Positions 1 to 6,391 of a stretch of DNA of 10,998 nt are shown here, piece after piece; within the stretch, counting starts at the first letter, position 1, and every line of letters starts with the position of its first letter. The position numbers and the translations under genes were made by a program. Origin of the DNA: Microbacteriaceae bacterium (GTDB lineage Bacteria; Actinomycetota; Actinomycetes; Actinomycetales; Microbacteriaceae); NCBI GenBank assembly GCA_947454285.1, contig CANGJO010000026.1, forward strand, positions 1 through 10,998, read 5' to 3'. A model generated the notes under the pieces. The model searched no databases. It was given only the letters and a program-made list of their open reading frames with translations, and was not told the DNA's origin.

Positions 1-1216
1 CCATTGACATGTTGATTACCTTGGCCGGAGTTTTGTTGACCGGAATGTTCGAAAGTGTTTCACCATTAATTACAAAACCATTCAGGTCCTGACCGGCCGC
101 CCAGCGAATCGCCAGCGCCAAGTCAAGTGATGAACCCTCACCCTGCACGCCAAGAACGCGTATCGGTTGGATCTTGGCATTCGGAGCAATTCCAGAGATA
201 CCGATTGAGTCAGATTTTGCACCGATAATTCCGGCAACGTGAGTGCCGTGCCATGAAGATGTGTCGGCACCAACACCATCGCCCGGATCAGTTGGGTCAA
301 CGTCGCGGCCATCGCCATCGCCAGACTTTGTTGCGTCTGAAACGAAGTCATAACCGTCAACCAGCTGACCGTCAAACTCTTCGTGCTTGGTGATACCGCT
401 ATCAAGCACGGCAACTACCACTGAGCTAATTCCGCGCGTTGCCGTCCAGGCGCGCGCTGCAGCAATTCCATGATCGGTGCCCAGGTACCACTGCAAAGAA
501 ATGTCGGCATCCTGCGCCTGGAACTCATCAACGTTCGATTCTGTGCCGCGACCATTTTTGGCCGTCATCGAGATCGAATAAGTTGCGGCCGATGAAAGCG
601 CACCAAGCGTGCAGTAGTTCAGCGTTACCGCTGAACAAGTTACCTCTGGGCCAACGTTTGCCTTTGCAACGACCTTGTAGGTGGTTGCGGTAGAGCCACG
701 CTGAGCTGGAGTTTGCGGTAACCAACGAACTACGTGCGATGAAGTTGCGAAGGAAAGCTTGGTTAAACCCAAGAGCACTGGTGCTTGAGGTGCCGCAGTG
801 AGAGTGCGGCTTGCTATGGCCGATGGGTTTCCAACTTTAGAGCTTGAACCCTTTTTGGTTATCGCAGAAACGCGCACATATGTTGGCGCACCTGCAGAAA
901 GGCCGCTGCTCACGAATGCGCTGGTTGCCGTTGACTTGGTGTTTGAAACTACTGTCTTCCACTCTGTCTTATTTGCGCTTGCCTCAATTTTGTAGCCGGT
1001 TATTGTTGCGCCATAAACAGCGGCTGGCTTGGTCCAGGTGATTTTTGCTCTCGCCGACTTTGGGCTAGTGGCCAGCCAAACATCGCTAACCACAACTGAC
1101 TTGACTGCACTCGCCGAAGTAATGGTTGCTGCATTCGCCGCCTGAGCCGGTAGAACTAGTGCTGCGGTCACGAGGGTGGAAACAATGGCAGCTGCAAAGC
1201 GACGAGAAATATTCAC
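1..1216 (-). CDS. Secreted subtilisin-like serine peptidase (S8 family), N-terminal part; C-terminus beyond window
   Basis: The GTG at 1216 opens a frame that stays open to the window edge, giving 405 visible residues. The N-terminus is a signal peptide: two Arg at 5-6, a hydrophobic stretch at 8-22, and cleavage likely after Ala26 or Ala29. Residues about 38-140 and 145-235 look like two fibronectin-III-type beta domains. The second carries a Cys pair (194, 202). The peptidase domain starts near 240: catalytic Asp272 lies in VAVLDSGI, catalytic His323 in HGTHVAGI, and the substrate-binding NMS motif sits at the window edge. The insert between Asp and His carries GDGDGRD...DPTDPGD, typical of one bacterial extracellular S8 subgroup. 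The catalytic Ser and oxyanion Asn would lie outside the window. No I9-type propeptide is recognisable before the catalytic domain. The protein is presumably secreted and acts outside the cell; its substrate is unknown. It follows the acetyltransferase gene after 39 bases but may have its own promoter. Confidence 0.92.
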   Translation of the reverse strand, partial: MNISRRFAAAIVSTLVTAALVLPAQAANAATITSASAVKSVVVSDVWLATSPKSARAKITWTKPAAVYGATITGYKIEASANKTEWKTVVSNTKSTATSAFVSSGLSAGAPTYVRVSAITKKGSSSKVGNPSAIASRTLTAAPQAPVLLGLTKLSFATSSHVVRWLPQTPAQRGSTATTYKVVAKANVGPEVTCSAVTLNYCTLGALSSAATYSISMTAKNGRGTESNVDEFQAQDADISLQWYLGTDHGIAAARAWTATRGISSVVVAVLDSGITKHEEFDGQLVDGYDFVSDATKSGDGDGRDVDPTDPGDGVGADTSSWHGTHVAGIIGAKSDSIGISGIAPNAKIQPIRVLGVQGEGSSLDLALAIRWAAGQDLNGFVINGETLSNIPVNKTPAKVINMSM

Positions 1217-1222
1217 TCGTTC

Positions 1223-1228
1223 AGCCTA
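1223..1228 (-). promoter_or_regulatory. Possible -10 box of a leaderless transcript for the S8 peptidase gene
   Basis: On the minus strand TAGGCT is followed by GAACGA and then the GTG start. A TANNNT box six bases before the start codon is the arrangement known for leaderless actinobacterial genes. No convincing Shine-Dalgarno sequence and no clear -35 hexamer are seen. The box also lies in a small 5-bp hairpin (CAGCC-CTA-GGCTG, 1222-1234), so an alternative role in the leader of an ung-acetyltransferase-peptidase mRNA cannot be excluded. Confidence 0.4.
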
Positions 1229-1255
1229 GGGCTGGAACCTTGGAAAAGCCTGAAC

Positions 1256-1831
1256 TCAGAGGGATTTTTGCATCAGCACAGTGCCCAGCCAGCGGCCAAA
1301 CTTAAAGCCAACTTTGCCAAGATGGCCCTGGTGCTTAAAGCCAAAACGTTCGTGCAGCGCAATCGAAGACTCGGCGCCCTTATCGCTGATCACAGCAACG
1401 ACTTCTTTAACGCCGGCAACCTTGGCCTGATCTAGAAGTTCCTGCAAAAGCCTCGTGCCAACCCGCTTGCCGATTGCTGCCGGGCGCAAATAAATACTGT
1501 CTTCGACGGTGCGCTTGAAGGCAGCTTTTTGTCGCCAAGGCGCCACATAGGCAAACCCGATAATTTGCCCGCTTGGACTCTGCGCAACAATAAAAGGTAA
1601 CCCAAGTTCAGTAATCCAACGGAACTTCTCTGCCCAGTCGGCCAGCGCCATCACATCCATGTCAAAGGTGACCACACTGTTTTGGATGTAGTAGTTGTAG
1701 ATCTCAACCATCGAAGTAAGGTCAGCCTCAGTAGCCTTGCGTATTACCGGTTCTGCATTTGTTTCACCGAGTTCGCCCTTGGCACGCTTCATACGCACCA
1801 AGCGCCAGCGTGATTCAGAATCCAATGCCAT
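1256..1831 (-). CDS. GNAT N-acetyltransferase, phosphinothricin acetyltransferase-like
   Basis: This 191-residue protein matches the PAT/Bar/MnaT branch of GNAT enzymes, which move acetyl from acetyl-CoA to the amino group of small molecules such as phosphinothricin or methionine sulfoximine. Visible marks are IRKATEADL at 30-38, the family-typical IYNYYI...SVVTFD at 44-57, and the C-terminal block with ERFGF and VGFKFGRWLGTVLMQ at 174-188. The acetyl-CoA loop reads GKRVG (121-125), with Arg where many relatives have the middle Gly. About 28 residues precede the usual family start. Met14 is an alternative start, but the ATG at 1831 has the better ribosome site, AGGGG six bases upstream, overlapping the ung stop codon. 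This implies translational coupling to ung. The natural substrate cannot be read from the sequence; detoxification of an amino-acid analogue is only a family-based guess. Confidence 0.88.
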   Translation of the reverse strand: MALDSESRWRLVRMKRAKGELGETNAEPVIRKATEADLTSMVEIYNYYIQNSVVTFDMDVMALADWAEKFRWITELGLPFIVAQSPSGQIIGFAYVAPWRQKAAFKRTVEDSIYLRPAAIGKRVGTRLLQELLDQAKVAGVKEVVAVISDKGAESSIALHERFGFKHQGHLGKVGFKFGRWLGTVLMQKSL

Positions 1832-1837
1832 GAGAAA

Positions 1838-1842
1838 CCCCT
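1838..1842 (-). promoter_or_regulatory. Ribosome binding site of the acetyltransferase gene, overlapping the ung stop
   Basis: AGGGG on the minus strand uses the AG of the ung TAG stop and lies six bases before the ATG at 1831. It supports the upstream start over Met14 and places the gene in the same transcript as ung. Confidence 0.55.
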
Positions 1843-2497
1843 AACAAGCCCAATCTATCGGCTGCTCGCCAACTTGGATTAGAGCCTGGTTGGTTTTGGA
1901 AAAAGGCTTGGAGCCAAAGAAACCGCGGCGGGCCGAGAGCGGGCTTGGGTGGGCCGATACCAAAACCGTGGAATCGCAAAGTGCACTGCTTAACTGCTGC
2001 GCCTGCGCTCCCCACAAAATTGCCACCAACCTGCGGCCAAGCTTTCGATTCAAAACATTGATCGCCTTGTCGGTAAATGCGGCCCAACCAATATCTGTGT
2101 GCGCACCTGCCTCGGCAAGGTCTGTGGTTAGGTGACGGTTCAGCAGCAGCACACCTTGCTCGGACCAACGCGAAAGGTCACCTTCGGCCGAAACCGATTT
2201 TCCAAGATCGTCTTTTAGTTCAATCAAGATATTTTTCAGGCTGCGCGGCAACGGCTTGACGCTGGTGTCCACGGCGAAGGAAAGCCCAATCGCGTGACCG
2301 GCAGTTGGGTAAGGATCCTGGCCAACGATTAGAACGCGAATTTCGTCGAGGGGTTTTTCGAATGCGCGCATCACAAGCGGTAGCGGTGGTACGAATTCGC
2401 CCGAGTGCGCAGCCAGTTTTTGCTCGATGGCGTCAAGGATTTGTTTGGCCTCGGGAAGGGCCTGCTGCCAGCTTGGGTGCATCTGCTCGAAGAACAT
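1841..2497 (-). CDS. ung: Uracil-DNA glycosylase, family 1
   Basis: Ung removes uracil from DNA after cytosine deamination or dUMP incorporation, starting base excision repair in the cytoplasm. The 218-residue protein is of normal length. It has the water-activating loop GQDPYP with catalytic Asp61, followed by TAGHAIGLSF; the uracil-pocket Asn120 in LLLN; and the minor-groove loop HPSPLSA with His183, followed by RRGFFG. Pro64 replaces the His of the Escherichia coli GQDPYH motif, a variant I associate with actinobacterial Ung. The ATG at 2497 is preceded directly by AGAGGA, too close to act as a normal ribosome site, so the gene may be leaderless; Met6 is a less likely start. It diverges from metY and is followed after nine bases by the acetyltransferase gene, to which it is probably coupled. 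Confidence 0.97.
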   Translation of the reverse strand: MFFEQMHPSWQQALPEAKQILDAIEQKLAAHSGEFVPPLPLVMRAFEKPLDEIRVLIVGQDPYPTAGHAIGLSFAVDTSVKPLPRSLKNILIELKDDLGKSVSAEGDLSRWSEQGVLLLNRHLTTDLAEAGAHTDIGWAAFTDKAINVLNRKLGRRLVAILWGAQAQQLSSALCDSTVLVSAHPSPLSARRGFFGSKPFSKTNQALIQVGEQPIDWAC

Positions 2498-2503
2498 TCC
2501 TCT

Positions 2504-2509
2504 AGCGTA
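2504..2509 (-). promoter_or_regulatory. Possible -10 box of a leaderless ung transcript
   Basis: TACGCT on the minus strand fits the actinobacterial -10 form TANNNT and is followed by exactly six bases before the ung ATG. A GTGAAA hexamer 19 bases upstream is a weak -35 candidate. If correct, transcription starts at the A of the start codon. A small inverted repeat (CGTAA at 2506-2510, TTACG at 2519-2523) overlaps the box. Confidence 0.4.
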
Positions 2510-2563
2510 AGGCGAACATTACGTAGTATTTCACCGCGACTTCCGCTGAATTGGCTTTGCTCC

Positions 2564-2592
2564 TACTGTTATGGAAACACCTCCGAACAGTA
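2564..2592 (+). promoter_or_regulatory. Inverted repeat/hairpin before metY, overlapping a possible -10 box: candidate operator or mRNA regulator
   Basis: TACTGTT (2564-2570) and AACAGTA (2586-2592) are perfect 7-base inverted arms, 22 bases centre to centre. Inside, TGGA (2572-2575) can pair with TCCG (2582-2585), leaving an AACACC loop and one bulged A. The left arm contains TACTGT, a TANNNT-type -10 candidate; the right arm touches the metY ribosome site. It could be a repressor site at the metY promoter or, if transcription starts further upstream, an RNA hairpin controlling ribosome access. The whole ung-metY gap is 105 bases and shows no SAM riboswitch that I recognise. Confidence 0.5.
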
Positions 2593-2597
2593 AGGGA
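2592..2597 (+). promoter_or_regulatory. metY ribosome binding site
   Basis: AAGGGA lies five bases before the metY ATG and begins at the last base of the upstream inverted repeat, so folding of that repeat could affect ribosome access. Confidence 0.6.
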
Positions 2598-2602
2598 ACA
2601 TC

Positions 2603-3901
2603 ATGAGCACAGATCCAGCAAAGTGGGGCTTTGAGACTGCACAGATTCACGCAGGCGCTCAGTCAGACCCAACCACCAACTCACGCGCGACTCCGATTTA
2701 CCAGACCACCGCGTACACCTTCAATTCAAGTGAGCACGCAGCCAAGCTGTTTGGTCTTGCTGAGTTCGGAAACATTTACACCCGCATCATGAACCCAACT
2801 CAAGACGTTGCCGAAAAGCGCATCGCAGCTCTTGAGGGCGGAACCGCCGCCCTGCTACTTTCATCAGGTCAGGCTGCCGAGACCTTTGCAATCTTGAACA
2901 TCGCTCAGGCCGGCGACCACATCGTTGCATCATCAACCATCTACGGCGGAACTTACAACCTGTTCAAGTACACACTGCCAAAGCTTGGCATCACCACAAC
3001 TTTCGTTGAGGACCAGGATGACCTAAAGGAATGGCAGGCAGCTGTTCAGCCAAACACCAAGGCATTCTTTGCCGAGACTATTGGCAATCCAAAGGTTTCG
3101 ATTCTTGACATCGAAGGTGTTGCCGACGTTGCTCACAAGAATGGTGTTCCGCTATTGGTAGACAACACCGTTGCGACTCCTTACCTAATTCGTCCGCTTG
3201 AGCACGGGGCCGACATCGTGATTCACTCGGCAACCAAGTTCCTTGGCGGTCACGGCACAGTTGTTGCCGGTGCAATCGTTGACGGTGGAAAGTTTGCTTG
3301 GAGCAAGTCAGACAAGTTCCCAGGCCTTACCACTCCAGACCCTTCGTACCACGGCGTGACCTACACCGATGCCCTTGGCGACGCAATCGCGTTCATCATC
3401 AAAGCTCGTGTTCAGTTGCTTCGCGACATTGGTGCATCAATCGCTCCAGCAAGTGCGTGGCAGTTGATTCAGGGAATCGAAACCCTGAGCCTTCGCGTTG
3501 AGCGCCACGTAGAGAACGCAGAGAAGATCGCGCACTTCCTTGAGAAGCACAAGCTGGTTGAATCTGTTAACTACGCGGGCCTAAAGAGCTCTAAGTGGCA
3601 CAAGGCTGCAAAGAAGTACGCGCCAAAGGGTGCGGGTGCAATTGTGTCGTTCGAGATCAAGGGCGGCGTAACCGCTGGTGCACGCTTCGTGGACTCACTG
3701 AACCTATTTAGCCACGTGGCAAATATCGGTGATGTTCGTTCGCTAGTGATTCACCCGGCGTCAACCACTCACTCACAGCTAACTCCAGAACAGCAGTTGA
3801 CCTCGGGCGTTACCCCAGGCCTAATCCGCCTATCGGTTGGCCTTGAGTCAGTTGACGACCTGATCGCCGATCTAGAGACCGCATTCGAGGCCGCTAAGTA
3901 A
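2603..3901 (+). CDS. metY: O-acetylhomoserine sulfhydrylase (O-acetylhomoserine aminocarboxypropyltransferase)
   Basis: MetY is a cytoplasmic PLP enzyme of the Cys/Met metabolism family. It joins sulfide to O-acetylhomoserine to give homocysteine and acetate, the direct sulfhydrylation step of methionine synthesis. The 432 residues are full length for MetY, longer than typical cystathionine synthases. Visible sites are FETAQIHAG at 10-18, Tyr59 and Arg61 in the phosphate-binding YTRIMNPT, SSGQAA at 87-92, PLP-ring Asp187 in VDNTVATP, and the Schiff-base Lys212 in HSATKFLGGHGT. The C-terminal domain ends with SLVIHPASTTHSQL and GLIRLSVGLE, typical of the family. Codon use looks strongly biased (for example Lys almost always AAG), consistent with high expression. 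metX follows 39 bases later on the same strand, so the two probably form an operon. Confidence 0.97.
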   Translation: MSTDPAKWGFETAQIHAGAQSDPTTNSRATPIYQTTAYTFNSSEHAAKLFGLAEFGNIYTRIMNPTQDVAEKRIAALEGGTAALLLSSGQAAETFAILNIAQAGDHIVASSTIYGGTYNLFKYTLPKLGITTTFVEDQDDLKEWQAAVQPNTKAFFAETIGNPKVSILDIEGVADVAHKNGVPLLVDNTVATPYLIRPLEHGADIVIHSATKFLGGHGTVVAGAIVDGGKFAWSKSDKFPGLTTPDPSYHGVTYTDALGDAIAFIIKARVQLLRDIGASIAPASAWQLIQGIETLSLRVERHVENAEKIAHFLEKHKLVESVNYAGLKSSKWHKAAKKYAPKGAGAIVSFEIKGGVTAGARFVDSLNLFSHVANIGDVRSLVIHPASTTHSQLTPEQQLTSGVTPGLIRLSVGLESVDDLIADLETAFEAAK

Positions 3902-3913
3902 ATCTTTCAAATA

Positions 3914-3920
3914 AAGGAAG
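3914..3920 (+). promoter_or_regulatory. Strong ribosome binding site serving a mini-ORF upstream of metX
   Basis: AAGGAAG is the only good Shine-Dalgarno sequence between metY and metX. Its end is six bases from the ATG at 3927 but 20 bases from the metX ATG at 3941, too far for direct use at metX. Confidence 0.6.
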
Positions 3921-3926
3921 AGCGAT

Positions 3927-3941
3927 ATGCTTATTCCCTAA
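3927..3941 (+). CDS. Four-codon leader ORF (MLIP) ending at the metX start codon
   Basis: ATG CTT ATT CCC TAA has an ideally spaced AAGGAAG upstream, and its stop codon shares one base with the metX ATG (TAATG). It lies in a different frame from metX, and no slippery sequence suggests frameshifting. The simplest reading is that ribosomes translate MLIP, stop, and restart at metX. It may only deliver ribosomes to metX or may be regulatory. Whether it is translated cannot be settled from sequence alone. Confidence 0.4.
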   Translation: MLIP

Positions 3942-5149
3942 TGGAATTTCAAACATCAGCCGGAGATTTAGTCCCGTCAGAGTTCATCACTGAGGAGCAG
4001 AGCCGCCAACTTATTGGCCGCCCTCCTGCAAGTGGTGCTTGGCGCGACGGTGATCCAGCTGGTGACCGCCAGTTCGCGCCCCTTTCTAACCTCAAGTTAG
4101 AGAGCGGGCGCGTTCTTGCTAACTACCGCATTGCATTCGAAACCTGGGGCGAACTAAATCACGAGCACACCAACGCCGTTTTGATTTTGCACGGCCTGAC
4201 CGGTGACTCGCACGCAACCGGCGATGCCTCTAAGGAACACCCAACTGATGGTTGGTGGAAGCACGTCATTGGTCCGGGACTTGCCATCGACACCGATAAA
4301 TATTTCGTGGTCTCAAGTAACGTGCTTGGCGGTTGCCAAGGTTCAACCGGACCTTCGAGCCTTGATACCAACGGCCGTGAATTTGGTACCTCTTTTCCTT
4401 ACATCACCATTCGCGATCAGGTAACTGCGCAGCGCGATCTTGCTCACCTAATTGGAATCAAGAAGTGGCACGCCGTGCTTGGTGGTTCGGTTGGTGCAAT
4501 GCACGCACTTGAGTGGGCCATCATGTACCCCGATGAAGTTAAGCGCGTTGGTGTAATTGCCGGTCCGCCTGCACTGACCGCCGATCAGATTGCCTTGAAC
4601 TCAATTCAAATTCAGGCGATTAAGAGCGACCCCGCGTTCGCGAATGGAAACTACTACGACGCAAAGCCAGGCTTTGGTCCGCACCAAGGTCTGGCGTTGG
4701 CTCGACGCATGGCGATCTTGAACTACCGCTCGCCAAGCGAACTAAACGATCGCTTCGAGCGCGCCTGGCAATCTGGTGTTTCACCACTTGGTGGCGGCGG
4801 ACGTTGGGCAGTTGAGTCGTATCTTGACTTCCACTCCAACAAATTCACTCGTCGCTTTGATGCCAACAGCTACATCACACTGGTTGAGGCAATGAACTCG
4901 CACGACGTTGGTCGTGGACGCGAATCACTTGAGGCTGCACTGGGTAGCATCACCGCTAAGAGCATTGTGGTTGGAATTTCTTCCGACCGCTTGTTCCCTA
5001 TCGAGGATCAGAAACTTATCGCCGACAACATTGGTGGCGAAATTATTGGTGGCGGACTTCAGGTAATTGAATCGGAATTTGGTCACGATGGATTCTTGAT
5101 TGAAGACATCAAGCTTGCGCCGATGATCAAGTCGCTGCTGGACGCGTAA
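3941..5149 (+). CDS. metX: Homoserine O-acetyltransferase
   Basis: MetX is a cytoplasmic alpha/beta-hydrolase-fold enzyme that acetylates homoserine with acetyl-CoA, supplying the substrate of the adjacent MetY. The 402-residue protein shows the LILHGLTGDSHATG block at 81-94, NVLGGCQGSTGPSS at 127-140, and the nucleophile elbow GGSVGAM with Ser183. Asp349 in SSDRLFP and His382 in GHDGFLIE complete the catalytic triad. The elbow differs slightly from the more common GGSMGGM. Acetyl rather than succinyl specificity is inferred from the family and from pairing with MetY. The only in-frame start after the metY stop is the ATG at 3941. It lacks its own ribosome site and overlaps the stop of the MLIP mini-ORF, so coupled re-initiation is likely. 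The stop lies two bases from the stop of the opposing membrane gene. Confidence 0.96.
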   Translation: MEFQTSAGDLVPSEFITEEQSRQLIGRPPASGAWRDGDPAGDRQFAPLSNLKLESGRVLANYRIAFETWGELNHEHTNAVLILHGLTGDSHATGDASKEHPTDGWWKHVIGPGLAIDTDKYFVVSSNVLGGCQGSTGPSSLDTNGREFGTSFPYITIRDQVTAQRDLAHLIGIKKWHAVLGGSVGAMHALEWAIMYPDEVKRVGVIAGPPALTADQIALNSIQIQAIKSDPAFANGNYYDAKPGFGPHQGLALARRMAILNYRSPSELNDRFERAWQSGVSPLGGGGRWAVESYLDFHSNKFTRRFDANSYITLVEAMNSHDVGRGRESLEAALGSITAKSIVVGISSDRLFPIEDQKLIADNIGGEIIGGGLQVIESEFGHDGFLIEDIKLAPMIKSLLDA

Positions 5150-5151
5150 TT

Positions 5152-6369
5152 TTATTTTCGGGTTAACTCGCTGAGTCTGAGGTTGGCGTAAACCAACATC
5201 GCAATTAGTAATACATTTCTGATCGTGAGCAAACCAACGCTCAAGTCTCCAAGGCCCATTAGGTCAATGTAGAAAACCGGGTAAATCAGATTTGTGGTGG
5301 CCGCAAGAATCAGCAGACCAACAACAGGAATCCTTAGTCTCGGAACCTCATAAATAATCAGCGCCATCATTGGCACCGCCAACCACGCCATAAATTGCGG
5401 CGAGCCAACTTTATTGAAGACGATTAGATCTAGCACCGCTGTAAAGGCCATTACCGCAAACACCGTGTTGCCTGGTGTGCCAGCTTTTTTGGCGCGATAA
5501 CCAAGCCACACGGTGATGCCGAGTGCGGCAAACATTATCGGTGTCATCAACTGCGCGAACAGATCAACCATGGGGCCGAAGACCTGGTTGGTGATGATTT
5601 CGCGGTCGTAGTAAATGCCAGTGTCATGCGCCCCAAGCTTTGCGGCCCAAATCCAGATCATGGCGATTGGCGATTCAACTTGAATGCCGCGGTTGCCTTG
5701 TTTGAACACGAACGAGAACAGGCTGTCATTTGCGCCGGCGGCCATTGCGAAAATCAGGACCGCTACCGTCGAAGCCAGTGCGGTTAGTGCAATTACTTGC
5801 TTTCGTTTGTCGGCAACGAACTTGCTGACCGCCAAGGCGAATGGCCAAATCTTGATCCAGGCGCCGAAGCTAAACAGCGCCACAGCCAGGGCGATTCGTT
5901 CGCGCGCCAGTGCGGCCAGACCAAACACCGATACCGCCGCTGCAACTGCGTCGATGCGTCCGATTCCGGAAGGGCCCAGCAGCAATAAGAAAGTAACCCA
6001 AAAGACTCCGGCCATCATTGGGCCGCGACCGCCCCTGCCCCACGATGTCAGTATTCCAATCGCAAGAGTATTGAGCAAAGCGATCAAGGTTGTCCAACCA
6101 ACCAGAATTCCAGCTGGTCCCCCGAGAACTTGAGCCAACCACATCGGCAACAGCGACGGGTACGGATAAACAAAGTCCTGAGTTAGGCCAAACAACGGTT
6201 CGCCCAATTGCATTTGCTGTAGCCAGTAGCCATAGAGCAGCACGTCGTTTAGTGGCGGAACGCGGTCAAATAGAAAACTAAATCCGTACAAGAGGTATGG
6301 GGTTAGGAACGTGGCCAGCATCAGAGCAACGAAATTCAAGCGCCGCACCCAAAGTTGACTTATCCACAC
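5152..6369 (-). CDS. Multi-pass membrane glycosyltransferase-like protein (GT-C fold, GT87/DUF2029-like)
   Basis: From the GTG at 6369 the product is about 405 residues with many hydrophobic segments. A PPLNDVLLYGYW motif follows the first membrane helix, with a candidate catalytic Asp42, then a YPYPSLLPMWLA block. This layout resembles GT87-type GT-C enzymes, which add sugars, often mannose, from polyprenyl-phosphate donors on the outer face of the membrane. A role in envelope glycolipid or glycan assembly is inferred; donor and acceptor are unknown. The frame is open up to an ATG at 6483, but that start would overlap the divergent transporter by about 90 bases and add a polar, family-unlike tail. 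The GTG at 6369 lies seven bases after TAGCCT and suits a leaderless start; GTG 6348 and ATG 6321 are alternatives. It converges on metX with a two-base gap. Confidence 0.78.
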   Translation of the reverse strand: MWISQLWVRRLNFVALMLATFLTPYLLYGFSFLFDRVPPLNDVLLYGYWLQQMQLGEPLFGLTQDFVYPYPSLLPMWLAQVLGGPAGILVGWTTLIALLNTLAIGILTSWGRGGRGPMMAGVFWVTFLLLLGPSGIGRIDAVAAAVSVFGLAALARERIALAVALFSFGAWIKIWPFALAVSKFVADKRKQVIALTALASTVAVLIFAMAAGANDSLFSFVFKQGNRGIQVESPIAMIWIWAAKLGAHDTGIYYDREIITNQVFGPMVDLFAQLMTPIMFAALGITVWLGYRAKKAGTPGNTVFAVMAFTAVLDLIVFNKVGSPQFMAWLAVPMMALIIYEVPRLRIPVVGLLILAATTNLIYPVFYIDLMGLGDLSVGLLTIRNVLLIAMLVYANLRLSELTRK

Positions 6370-6382
6370 AGAACTTAGGCTA
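6355..6382. promoter_or_regulatory. Divergent promoter region with a symmetric -10 element (TAGGCTA)
   Basis: TAGGCTA at 6376-6382 reads as TANNNT on both strands: TAGGCT forward and TAGCCT reverse. Reverse transcription would begin about at the GTG at 6369. Forward transcription would begin about 6388, four bases before the transporter ATG at 6392. A TTGACT at 6355-6360 is a forward -35 candidate, but the spacer is only 15 bases; no good reverse -35 is visible. Neither gene has a clear ribosome site, which fits leaderless transcripts. This is a motif reading, not a demonstrated promoter. Confidence 0.4.
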
Positions 6383-6391
6383 CCCAAACCT

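Noticed and set aside
306..326. Short tandem repeat GCCATC/GCCATC within the peptidase gene
   Set aside because: It only encodes the Gly-Asp-Gly-Asp segment of the protease insert, a motif typical of the subgroup, and has too few copies to be a functional DNA repeat.
82..414. 110-codon open frame on the minus strand
   Set aside because: It is an out-of-frame reading of the subtilase, whose catalytic Asp and His motifs lie in another frame of the same bases.
3927..3943. Programmed frameshift joining the MLIP mini-ORF to metX
   Set aside because: A -1 shift would be needed, but ATT CCC TAA holds no slippery heptamer in the right frame and there is no obvious stimulator; re-initiation at TAATG is simpler.
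5155..5180. Terminator at the metX end (small ACTC-GCT-GAGT hairpin, GTTAAC palindrome)
   Set aside because: The stem has only four pairs and no T-tract follows on either strand, so it does not qualify as an intrinsic terminator.
5684..6133. 149-codon open frame on the plus strand
   Set aside because: It lies fully antisense to the membrane glycosyltransferase gene, is rich in Pro, Arg, Thr and Ala as expected of a shadow frame, and matches no family I recognise.
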